Of a DNA stretch of 5,442 nucleotides, positions 1 to 5,397 are shown piece after piece. The first letter of the stretch is position 1. Each line of letters opens with the position of its first letter. This stretch comes from an uncultured Halioglobus sp. (GTDB lineage: Bacteria > Pseudomonadota > Gammaproteobacteria > Pseudomonadales > Halieaceae). The notes under the pieces were generated by a model that made no database searches, was not told the DNA's origin, and saw only the letters and a list, made by a program, of their open reading frames with translations. Made by a program: the position numbers and the translations under genes. The stretch spans positions 1-5,442 of the forward strand of contig CAJQQW010000417.1 in NCBI GenBank assembly GCA_905480565.1, written 5' to 3'.

Positions 1-124
1 ACAAGCCGCTGAGGGCTGCGTACTCTCTCAATCGCGCTGTTTTACGCTGACTTTTGCTGGGCAGGAAATGTGAAAGAGGTGCTAGCGCCAGGGCAACCAC
101 AAACAGGATAAGCAGATAGGTCAC
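1..124 (-). CDS. Membrane-anchored hypothetical protein, N-terminal part (3' end outside window)
   Basis: Reading leftwards from a GTG at 124-122 gives an open frame of 41 codons that runs off the window edge. The protein begins MTYLLILFVVALALAPLSHF, one strongly hydrophobic helix (about residues 2-20), followed by a basic, polar stretch (PSKSQRKTARLREYAALSGL). This suggests a single N-terminal membrane anchor with a cytoplasmic domain. The start is supported by AGGA (TCCT at 134-137 on the plus strand) 9 nt upstream, and by an in-frame stop at 148-146 with no ATG, GTG or TTG between it and 124. From memory, short gammaproteobacterial proteins with this kind of N-terminus exist and are sometimes loosely labelled YajC-like; I cannot confirm the family from 41 residues and assign no function. 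It is divergent from the universal stress protein gene, and the FNR-like palindrome at 136-149 touches its Shine-Dalgarno site. Confidence 0.75.
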   Translation of the reverse strand, partial: MTYLLILFVVALALAPLSHFLPSKSQRKTARLREYAALSGL

Positions 125-135
125 GAAGAGAAGTC

Positions 136-149
136 CTGATACATATCAA
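136..149. promoter_or_regulatory. FNR/Anr-like palindromic box between divergent genes
   Basis: The sequence CTGAT-ACAT-ATCAA matches 9 of 10 defined positions of the FNR/Anr/CRP-type consensus TTGAT-N4-ATCAA. It lies 101 bp before the universal stress protein start and 12 bp before the start of the left-hand membrane gene, overlapping the latter's Shine-Dalgarno site by two bases. Measured from the proposed stress-gene promoter, its centre is near -80. That is not the standard class II spacing (-41.5), so direct activation would need a class I arrangement or a different start site. For the left-hand gene, bound protein would sit in the early leader and would be expected to block transcription. 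Anaerobic control of usp genes by Anr is known in Pseudomonas. A match of this length can arise by chance. Confidence 0.4.
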
Positions 150-187
150 TCACTCATAAAAATGTATAGACGCCGCACTGAATGCAC

Positions 188-215
188 TTGTCCGGCGCAT
201 ATTCTATGCTATAAA
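188..215 (+). promoter_or_regulatory. Putative sigma70-type promoter of the universal stress protein gene
   Basis: TTGTCC at 188-193 (4 of 6 to TTGACA) and TATAAA at 210-215 (5 of 6 to TATAAT) are separated by 16 bp. Transcription would start near 222, giving a leader of about 28 nt that contains the GGAG Shine-Dalgarno site at 239-242. Found by eye; other -10-like words (TATAGA at 165-170, TATGCT at 205-210) lie in the same AT-rich gap. Confidence 0.45.
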
Positions 216-249
216 GGAAGCGAACTTACAACCGACACGGAGTCCTGCC

Positions 250-684
250 ATGTCCAAGTACACCAAAATTCTGGTGGCGATTGATCTCAGTGAAGATTCC
301 AGTGAGGTCATGGAACGAGCTCGCGCCATCGCTGATCTCGAAGGCGCGGATTTACACCTGCTTCACGTTATCGAGCCCTTGAGTTTCGCGTATGGCGGCG
401 ATATCCCTATGGATTTTTCAAGCATACAAGAAGAAATCCAGCAGCAGGCGACACAGCAGATGGAGAAATTTGTTGAGCGCTACAGCATTGACTCGGCACA
501 TCAACATATCTTGCTGGGAAAGCCGGAAGTGGAAATTCACGCGAAAGCCGAGGAGCTCCAGTCCCAGCTCATCGTGGTCGGTAGCCACGGCCGCTATGGT
601 CTTGCACTGCTAATGGGTTCCACTGCCAACGGCGTGCTGCATGGCGCGAGCTGTGACGTCCTTGCAGTGAGAGTCGGCAAGTAA
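250..684 (+). CDS. Universal stress protein (UspA family, single domain)
   Basis: This 144-residue protein is a single Usp domain, the usual length for the family, which consists of cytoplasmic dimeric stress proteins. Visible hallmarks are the first beta strand and acidic residue (ILVAIDLSEDS, residues 7-17, D12), strand 2 (LHLLHVIEP, 35-43), LLGKPEVEI (88-96) before the third helix, and the glycine-rich loop VVGSHGRYGLALLMGSTA (109-126), ending in a hydrophobic strand (CDVLAVRV, 135-142). The loop resembles the ATP-binding G-x2-G-x9-G-S/T signature but has 8, not 9, residues between the second glycine (G114) and the final GST (from G123), so ATP binding is uncertain. The ATG start has GGAG (239-242) 7 nt upstream. 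The gene stands alone, divergent from a membrane-protein gene and convergent with the CxxC protein gene. The upstream FNR-like box suggests induction at low oxygen. The specific role is unknown, as for most small Usp proteins. Confidence 0.93.
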   Translation: MSKYTKILVAIDLSEDSSEVMERARAIADLEGADLHLLHVIEPLSFAYGGDIPMDFSSIQEEIQQQATQQMEKFVERYSIDSAHQHILLGKPEVEIHAKAEELQSQLIVVGSHGRYGLALLMGSTANGVLHGASCDVLAVRVGK

Positions 685-725
685 TCGAAAAATACTCGTC
701 GCAAGCGCCCGCGCGGTAAATTTGC

Positions 726-977
726 TCAACTATGCTCTTTCTTCTGCAGGAAACCCTGTAGCGATGCCGCTGTAAACGGCCAGTTCAGTTCATCGCCTTC
801 GGCATTGCGCAGCACCGGTATCGACAGGCCATAGCGATCAAACAAAGCATCGGACTCGGCAATATCGACCACCTCCAGGGCGATACCACCAACCCTTGGC
901 GACACCTCGGCGACAGCGGCCGCCGCCAACTCGCACAAGTGACAGCCACTCGTACTGAACAGTGTAATACGTTGCAT
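726..977 (-). CDS. Glutaredoxin-like thioredoxin-fold protein (DUF836 family)
   Basis: This 83-residue cytoplasmic protein has the layout of a minimal glutaredoxin/thioredoxin fold. A first strand (ITLFSTSG, residues 4-11) leads into a redox CxxC motif, C12-H-L-C15. Next come a helix, a second strand (ALEVVDIAES, 33-42), the DALFDRYGLSIPVL segment (43-56) containing the family's cis-proline P54, and the short strand LRNAEGDELNWPF (56-68). It lacks an obvious glutathione-binding signature beyond the fold. DUF836 members are thought to be small thiol-disulfide proteins; substrate and partner are not known. The ATG start is preceded by GGTGAGGAGTA, a strong purine-rich Shine-Dalgarno region. A tight GCGCT-GT-AGCGC inverted repeat lies at 996-1007 in its leader region. 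It is transcribed away from iclR and converges on the stress protein gene across a 41-bp gap in which I see no clear terminator. Confidence 0.88.
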   Translation of the reverse strand: MQRITLFSTSGCHLCELAAAAVAEVSPRVGGIALEVVDIAESDALFDRYGLSIPVLRNAEGDELNWPFTAASLQGFLQKKEHS

Positions 978-1058
978 TACTCCTCACCGTGCTTTGCGCT
1001 GTAGCGCGAGCTATGACACCATGCTGGATTATCGCAGTATGACTTGAAACCCTACGTG

Positions 1059-1085
1059 ACCTGACATTAAGATTGCGAGTCAGGT
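1059..1085. promoter_or_regulatory. 7-bp inverted repeat overlapping the iclR promoter, candidate operator
   Basis: ACCTGAC (1059-1065) and GTCAGGT (1079-1085) are exact reverse complements separated by 13 bp, with arm centres 20 bp apart, about two helical turns. The left arm overlaps the proposed -35 element and the right arm ends on the first base of the proposed -10 element. A dimeric regulator bound here would block RNA polymerase. IclR-family proteins often repress their own genes, so the product of the adjacent gene is the obvious candidate binder. That link is inference. Confidence 0.5.
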
Positions 1086-1090
1086 ACAAT
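1061..1090 (+). promoter_or_regulatory. Putative sigma70-type promoter of iclR-family gene
   Basis: CTGACA at 1061-1066 (5 of 6) and TACAAT at 1085-1090 (5 of 6) are 18 bp apart, one of the best sigma70-like matches seen by eye in the window. Transcription would start near 1097, leaving a leader of about 60 nt with GGAG at 1149-1152. It probably also serves the downstream methyltransferase gene. Confidence 0.6.
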
Positions 1091-1159
1091 AATATGAACT
1101 AGCTATCGCGACCACCCCTCGATACTGAATCCCATTGAGCGTGCGCCCGGAGTAAATTA

Positions 1160-2065
1160 GTGGCTCTATTCTCCCAACCGACAGCCAGAGCACTGGCGAT
1201 ACTGGATTTGCTTATGGCCAATCCACAGCAGGCCTTTGGATTGACCGAAATGACGAGGCGGCTCAATCTCAATAAGGCCACCTGTCACGCTATCCTCACC
1301 ACCATGGCCAATTACGGATTCCTGGTCCAGCACCCAAAAACCAAGGCCTATCGCCTTGGACCCTCTATTATCGCAGCGGGAAACGCAGCGTTCGCGCAGT
1401 TCCCGGTTCTTGAATACGCTCGCCCCGAGCTGGAAGCCCTGCAAAACGACCTCGATATCGGATTCGCTGTAACAGGTCGATCCAAGTTGCATCAGGTCTT
1501 GCTGGCTCTGTATGGCCACGCTACGCCACTCATAGATTCGTTCCAGCTGGGATTGCGCCTACCCAATACCGCACCGGTTGCAGCCTGTTTCACCGCTTTT
1601 TCAGACGCCAAGTATCTCGAAGCCTGGCTCACTCGCGCCCATGAATCACGTGGTGATTTTGATGAAAAGCTGGACAAGAAACTGCGAGTGTCTCTGATTG
1701 CCATCCGCGCGAGGGGGTACGAGGTCAGCCTGAAAACCCACGCCGAGGCAGCACTGCGGGAGGAACTTGGAAGAATCCACAATTCCTGGAGCCTGACCGA
1801 ACTCGAGGATGCGGCCAATCGTTATCAACACGACCTCTGCGATGAGCACTTTCATCTAGACCGTGTAGACCCGAAGGGTCGCTATAACGTGAGCACAATC
1901 ACGGTGCCGGTGTTCCTGAATAACAAGCTTCCGGTGATGTGCTTTGTCGCGGGATCATTCGACAAGCCCATCAGCGGTAATCAGGTGGAAGAAATTGCCG
2001 CGCGCATCAAAGCCTCCGCAGACCGTATTACGACCCTGGCCAGTGGCCACGAAGATATCAGCTAG
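1160..2065 (+). CDS. IclR-family transcriptional regulator
   Basis: This 301-residue protein has the two-part IclR layout. The N-terminal winged helix-turn-helix covers about residues 9-70: TARALAILDLL, then GLTEMTRRLNLNKATCHAIL with the recognition helix near 37-50, and the wing ending in KTKAYRLGPSI. The C-terminal IclR effector-binding domain covers about 85-295, with the PVLEYARPELEALQ segment and the later VSTITVPVFLNN strand region. Family members bind small metabolites and commonly control catabolic genes as dimers or tetramers. The length is slightly above the usual 250-280. The start is a GTG with GGAG 7 nt upstream (1149-1152), and the HTH begins at the expected distance. The promoter contains a 7-bp inverted repeat that may be its own operator. 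No catabolic genes are next to it, so its target and ligand cannot be read from context. The methyltransferase gene follows after 32 bp. Confidence 0.93.
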   Translation: MALFSQPTARALAILDLLMANPQQAFGLTEMTRRLNLNKATCHAILTTMANYGFLVQHPKTKAYRLGPSIIAAGNAAFAQFPVLEYARPELEALQNDLDIGFAVTGRSKLHQVLLALYGHATPLIDSFQLGLRLPNTAPVAACFTAFSDAKYLEAWLTRAHESRGDFDEKLDKKLRVSLIAIRARGYEVSLKTHAEAALREELGRIHNSWSLTELEDAANRYQHDLCDEHFHLDRVDPKGRYNVSTITVPVFLNNKLPVMCFVAGSFDKPISGNQVEEIAARIKASADRITTLASGHEDIS

Positions 2066-2097
2066 CGTCAGCATCACATGCGCCTATAGAATTCGAC

Positions 2098-2874
2098 GTG
2101 ACCGATTCACAGGACTATCACAATAGAAAAGCCAACTTCGCGCGCATGCTCACCGTGTACGGACGGAAGCCTGTACTGGAGGTCCTAAACGATCACTCCC
2201 TTGACTGCCATGCACTGCATCTTTCCAACAGCAACCGTGCAGGCGGCATTATCACGGAGATTCAACAGAAAGCGGAGCAGCGAGACATAGCCATCAGGGT
2301 TCACGCGCGCGCGGAATTGGCCCGCATTTCCCGCAATGGCAAGCAGGATCAGGGCGTAGCAATTGATGTGCTGTGTCCACGCTTTCAGCAACTGGATGAG
2401 TTTCTGGCAAGCACACCGCTGCAACCGGGGCGGATCCTGGCCCTGGATGGGATTACTAATCCGCAGAATCTGGGAATGATTCTGCGCTCGGCAACGGCCG
2501 GAGGTATCAACGGCATTCTGCTGCCGCGTAAAGGCAGCGCGGCGCTGGGACCGCTGGTGATCAAGGCCAGCGCCGGAACCGTTTACAGGGCCCCCATTTT
2601 GCTCTGTGACCAGCTACCACAAGCCCTGCGGCGCTGCCGCGAATTAGGTGCAATAATTTGCACACTTGATGCCGAAGCGACGGACTCACTGTTCGAGCAG
2701 CGCGATGAGGGACTTTTGGTTTATGTACTCGGGAACGAGACCAACGGCGTGGGACAGGAGGCCCGGGAACTCTCGGACAGGCGCCTTGCCATACCAATGC
2801 ACAATGGCGTGGAATCGCTCAACGTCGCGGTGACGGCTAGCCTGATCGCTTTTTCCACCTATTTGGACAGGTAG
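2098..2874 (+). CDS. SpoU/TrmH-family RNA 2'-O-methyltransferase
   Basis: A 258-residue SPOUT-class enzyme expected to transfer a methyl group from S-adenosylmethionine to a ribose 2'-OH in tRNA or rRNA. The N-terminal substrate-binding domain covers about residues 18-95 (YGRKPVLEVL near its start, then KQDQGVAIDV). The knotted catalytic domain shows all three signatures: motif 1, LDGITNPQNLGMILRSA (116-132, with N124 and the conserved R130); motif 2, GNETNGVGQE (212-221); and motif 3, IPMHNGVESLNVAV (232-245). The two-domain form resembles RlmB, but nothing here fixes the target nucleotide, so I give no symbol. The GTG start at 2098 has no visible Shine-Dalgarno sequence. An in-frame ATG at 2146 (residue 17) is the alternative and would keep both domains. 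The gene is 32 bp after iclR and probably co-transcribed. Its last 16 bp overlap the end of the convergent VWA gene. Confidence 0.92.
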   Translation: MTDSQDYHNRKANFARMLTVYGRKPVLEVLNDHSLDCHALHLSNSNRAGGIITEIQQKAEQRDIAIRVHARAELARISRNGKQDQGVAIDVLCPRFQQLDEFLASTPLQPGRILALDGITNPQNLGMILRSATAGGINGILLPRKGSAALGPLVIKASAGTVYRAPILLCDQLPQALRRCRELGAIICTLDAEATDSLFEQRDEGLLVYVLGNETNGVGQEARELSDRRLAIPMHNGVESLNVAVTASLIAFSTYLDR

Positions 2875-4034
2875 CCCATACCCTCTTCCAGCCCTTGCAG
2901 TGTCAGCGGATACATCCTCCCCTCCAGCAACTGATTGGTAATCGCGACTGACTGAGTGTACTGCCAGTCCTCTTCTGGCGTCGGGTTGAGCCAAATCACC
3001 TTATCGTAGACATCCTGCATTCTCCGCATCCAGAGCTCCCCCGCTTCCTCGTTCCAGTGCTCAACAGACCCGCCTGGCTGAACAATTTCATAGGGGGACA
3101 TCGAGGCGTCACCGACAAATACCACCTTATAGTCATGACTGTATTTGTGCAGGATGTCCAACAGCTGGGTCCGCTCGTTATGGCGCCTCACGTTATTGCG
3201 CCACACACTCTCGTAGATGAAATTATGGAAGTAAAAATTTTCCAGATGCTTGAACTCTGTGCGTGCGGCGGAGAATAGTTCTTCACAAACCTTCACATGC
3301 GGATCCATGGAGCCGCCAACATCCAGAAACAGCAAGACCTTTACCGCATTGTGCCGCTCCGGCACCATTTTTATATCCAGAAGGCCTGCATTGCGGGCTG
3401 TCGAACTGATAGTGTCATCCAGATCCAGCTCTTCGGCAGAGCCGGTACGAGCGAACTTTCGCAGGCGTCGCAGGGCAACTTTGATGTTGCGCGTACCCAA
3501 CTGAACGGAGTCATCCAGATTTTTGAAGTCGCGTTTGTCCCAGACCTTTACGGCCTTCTTATTCTTTCCATTTGGGCCAACACGAATACCTTCGGGATGA
3601 TAACCCTCCTGTCCAAACGGTGAAGTGCCGCCCGTACCTACCCACTTGTCGCCGCCCTCATGACGCTCTTCCTGCTCCTCCAGTCGCTTCTTGAACTCTT
3701 CGATCAGTTTTTCGAGACCGCCGAGCGACTCAATCTTGGCCTTTTCTTCATCCGTAAGGTTCTTCATGAACTCTGAGCGAAGCCAGTCGTCGGGTATTAG
3801 CGCCTCGATAATATCGTCGAGTGCTTCGAGTTCTTTGAAATGTAATCCGAAGGCCCGATCAAAACGATCAAAATATTTTTCGTCTTTTACAAGACAGGTG
3901 CGACTGAAATAATAAAATTCATCGATGTCGCAAAACGCGACCTTGCGCTTGAGTCCCTCCAGCAAGTCGAGCAGCTCTCGGGTAGTAACCGGAACTCCGC
4001 CATCTCGTAGGCCCTGAAAAAAATTGATCAGCAT
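2859..4034 (-). CDS. CoxE-like VWA-domain protein (MoxR partner)
   Basis: This 391-residue protein lacks a signal peptide and should be cytoplasmic. The N-terminal part (1-125) has the FFQGLRDGGVPVTTRELLDLLEGL opening typical of CoxE-like proteins, and a charged, probably coiled helix near 95-128 (DEEKAKIESL to EEQEERHEGG). A glycine-rich segment with GTGGTSPFGQEGYHPEGIRV (133-152) links to the VWA region (about 230-350). The metal-site (MIDAS) motif is D238-V-G-G-S242, with glycine where the classic DxSxS has the middle serine. FVGDASMSP (307-315) probably supplies the later acidic ligand. The opening residues match homologues as I recall them, supporting the ATG at 4034. It lies 26 bp downstream of the MoxR ATPase gene and surely shares its transcript. 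Known pairs of this kind (CoxD/CoxE, NorQ/NorD, CbbQ/CbbO, RavA/ViaA) activate or insert metals into client enzymes; the client here is unknown. Confidence 0.9.
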   Translation of the reverse strand: MLINFFQGLRDGGVPVTTRELLDLLEGLKRKVAFCDIDEFYYFSRTCLVKDEKYFDRFDRAFGLHFKELEALDDIIEALIPDDWLRSEFMKNLTDEEKAKIESLGGLEKLIEEFKKRLEEQEERHEGGDKWVGTGGTSPFGQEGYHPEGIRVGPNGKNKKAVKVWDKRDFKNLDDSVQLGTRNIKVALRRLRKFARTGSAEELDLDDTISSTARNAGLLDIKMVPERHNAVKVLLFLDVGGSMDPHVKVCEELFSAARTEFKHLENFYFHNFIYESVWRNNVRRHNERTQLLDILHKYSHDYKVVFVGDASMSPYEIVQPGGSVEHWNEEAGELWMRRMQDVYDKVIWLNPTPEEDWQYTQSVAITNQLLEGRMYPLTLQGLEEGMGYLSK

Positions 4035-4060
4035 GATTCGCCCATTCGCCGACAGGAGCC

Positions 4061-4906
4061 CTAACGGGTCTCCCTACGGTGCATGAATGCGAGACGTTCA
4101 AGTAAATGCACGTCCTGCTCGTTCTTCAGCAATGCGCCATAAAGCGGCGGAATTGCCTTACTGGGATCACGATTCTTGAGAATCTCGTCTGGAATAGAGT
4201 CTGCCATTAACAGCTTCAACCAGTCGATCAGCTCCGATGTCGAGGGCTTCTTTTTGAGACCGGGAATTGACCGCACATCGAAGAATACTTCCATCGCCTC
4301 CTTCACGAGTTCATTAGCAATGTCGGGATAGTGTACATCGACAATTTCTCGCATCGTGTCTCGATCGGGGAAGTTTATAAAATGAAAGAAACAACGGCGC
4401 AAGAAAGCGTCGGGGAGCTCTTTTTCGTTATTACTGGTTATGATAATTATCGGTCGATGCTTTGCTTTGATGGTCACCCCGGTTTCGTAGACAAAAAACT
4501 CCATCCGATCCAATTCCACCAACAGGTCATTTGGAAACTCAATATCTGCCTTATCTACCTCGTCAATGAGGAGTACGACCTGCTCGTCAGCGTCAAATGC
4601 TTCCCAAAGCTTTCCACGCTTGATGTAGTTCGCTATATCCTGAACCTTGTCATCGCCCAGCTGCGAATCCCGGAGCCGCGATACTGCATCATATTCATAG
4701 AGCCCTTGCTGCGCTTTCGTAGTTGACTTGATATGCCATTGGATCAAGCGTTTGCCGAGAGCCTGAGCAACCTCTTCCGCCAGCATCGTCTTTCCTGTGC
4801 CGGGCTCCCCCTTTATCAACAGAGGCCTCTCCAGTGAAACAGCCGCATTGACCGCCATGCGCAGGTCTTCAGTAGCAACGTAGCGTTCTGTGCCTTCAAA
4901 CATCAT
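4061..4906 (-). CDS. MoxR-family AAA+ ATPase
   Basis: This 281-residue cytoplasmic protein is a bare AAA+ module, without the extra C-terminal domains of RavA. Visible motifs are Walker A GEPGTGKT (33-40), Walker B VVLLIDEVDKAD (110-121, D115 and E116), sensor 1 in IIIITSNNEKELPDAF (153-168, N159/N160), and the arginine-finger region FLRRC (168-172). A helical lid follows (about 180-275). Inserted between Walker A and B is the conserved WHIKSTTKAQQGLYEYDAVS segment (57-76). Such proteins form hexameric rings that remodel or activate clients together with a VWA protein, here the gene 26 bp downstream. The start has two adjacent ATGs (4906 and 4903); homologues usually show a single Met before FEG, so either is possible. 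The GAG-type ribosome site lies in a 10-bp word, GAGTAGAGCT, repeated before the upstream membrane gene. A 106-bp gap separates it from that gene and holds a weak promoter. Confidence 0.94.
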   Translation of the reverse strand: MMFEGTERYVATEDLRMAVNAAVSLERPLLIKGEPGTGKTMLAEEVAQALGKRLIQWHIKSTTKAQQGLYEYDAVSRLRDSQLGDDKVQDIANYIKRGKLWEAFDADEQVVLLIDEVDKADIEFPNDLLVELDRMEFFVYETGVTIKAKHRPIIIITSNNEKELPDAFLRRCFFHFINFPDRDTMREIVDVHYPDIANELVKEAMEVFFDVRSIPGLKKKPSTSELIDWLKLLMADSIPDEILKNRDPSKAIPPLYGALLKNEQDVHLLERLAFMHRRETR

Positions 4907-4938
4907 CTTAAGCTCTACTCTAAATTCGAAAGTCGCTC

Positions 4939-4967
4939 AGGTTACAGATTGCCGGTCGGCTAATCAA
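4939..4967 (-). promoter_or_regulatory. Possible promoter upstream of the MoxR/VWA genes
   Basis: On the minus strand TTGATT (4967-4962) and TAACCT (4944-4939) are separated by 17 bp and would start transcription near 4932, about 25 nt before the ATG. The -35 match is fair (4 of 6) and the -10 match weak (3 of 6, keeping the TA...T positions). The pair may instead be read mainly from a promoter outside the window. No U-tailed hairpin separates the membrane gene from the ATPase gene. Confidence 0.3.
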
Positions 4968-5012
4968 CACTCGCGCGCCGAACCGCCGCAGCGTCCGGGT
5001 CCGATGCGAACA

Positions 5013-5390
5013 TCAGATGTCAGACTGGGCCGCAGCCGACTCCCCGCGAGGAGCTCGCCCTCGCTTGCGAAACACAAGGACTTGCAGCAATAGCGCGGTG
5101 GCGATGCCAACTGCGAGCATAAAAAGCAATGGTTTTATCGCATGCTGAGCGGCCTCAGGCCCCTCGGTCATGAGCTGGAAACCGGCGACTACGAGCGCAG
5201 GCGCGAGCGTATCTACATCCGGCCCTGGATATGCTGGCGTTAATAGCAGCGCCGCCATTACCAGGACCACCAGCGCCGCCCAAAACGGTCGCCAGGACCG
5301 CCACGACCACCATGCTGTATACAGCACCAGAATGCCCGCAGTACCAAGATAGAGGTATAAACCCAGCAAGTATGTACTCTCAGTCAACAT
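5013..5390 (-). CDS. Small three-helix inner-membrane protein of unknown function
   Basis: A 125-residue protein I do not recognise as a named family. Hydrophobic segments lie near residues 6-26 (YLLGLYLYLGTAGILVLYTA), 35-52 (PFWAALVVLVMAALLLTP) and 86-107 (KPLLFMLAVGIATALLLQVL). The basic loop WSWRSWR (28-34) and basic tail RKRGRAPR (108-115) favour a periplasmic N-terminus, three spans and a cytoplasmic C-terminus. The loop TPAYPGPDVDTLAP (51-64) and the amphipathic region before helix 3 would face the periplasm. The frame stays open to the window edge upstream, but the ATG at 5390 is the first possible start in view and has GAG (in GAGTAGAGCT) 5 nt before it. It starts 7 bp after the stop of a partial upstream gene on the same strand and precedes the MoxR gene by 106 bp, so it may belong to the same transcription unit. 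A role with the ATPase/VWA pair is only a guess. Confidence 0.75.
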   Translation of the reverse strand: MLTESTYLLGLYLYLGTAGILVLYTAWWSWRSWRPFWAALVVLVMAALLLTPAYPGPDVDTLAPALVVAGFQLMTEGPEAAQHAIKPLLFMLAVGIATALLLQVLVFRKRGRAPRGESAAAQSDI

Positions 5391-5397
5391 ATTAGCT

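Noticed and set aside
685..725. Possible bidirectional terminator between usp and the CxxC gene
   Set aside because: Only a 4-bp GCGC-CC-GCGC repeat is present, with a loop too small to fold and no adjacent T or A tract of useful length.
996..1007. GCGCT-GT-AGCGC inverted repeat in the leader of the CxxC gene
   Set aside because: Arms of 5 bp with a 2-nt spacer are common in GC-rich DNA, and there is no adjoining promoter match to make it a convincing operator.
643..1016. Near-identical 14-mers GCGCGAGCTGTGAC (in usp) and GCGCGAGCTATGAC (near 1003)
   Set aside because: A single mismatch over 14 bp, one copy inside coding sequence, with no extended similarity or repeat family around them; most likely coincidence.
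838..1089. 83-codon minus-strand frame covering the CxxC gene start and the iclR promoter region
   Set aside because: It overlaps the well-supported thioredoxin-fold gene in another frame and has a low-complexity Arg/Gly-rich translation.
1166..1855. Open frames of 69-117 codons on the minus strand within iclR
   Set aside because: They overlap a well-supported regulator gene, overlap one another, and lack Shine-Dalgarno sites or recognisable domains.
4331..4726. 131-codon open frame on the plus strand opposite the MoxR gene
   Set aside because: It is antisense to the Walker B and sensor regions of a clearly conserved ATPase, has no ribosome site and its translation resembles no protein type; it is a shadow of the real gene.
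4976..5001. GC-rich imperfect hairpin between the membrane gene and moxR
   Set aside because: The stem is about 6 bp with a G-U pair and a 9-nt loop, and no T run follows on either strand, so it does not qualify as an intrinsic terminator.
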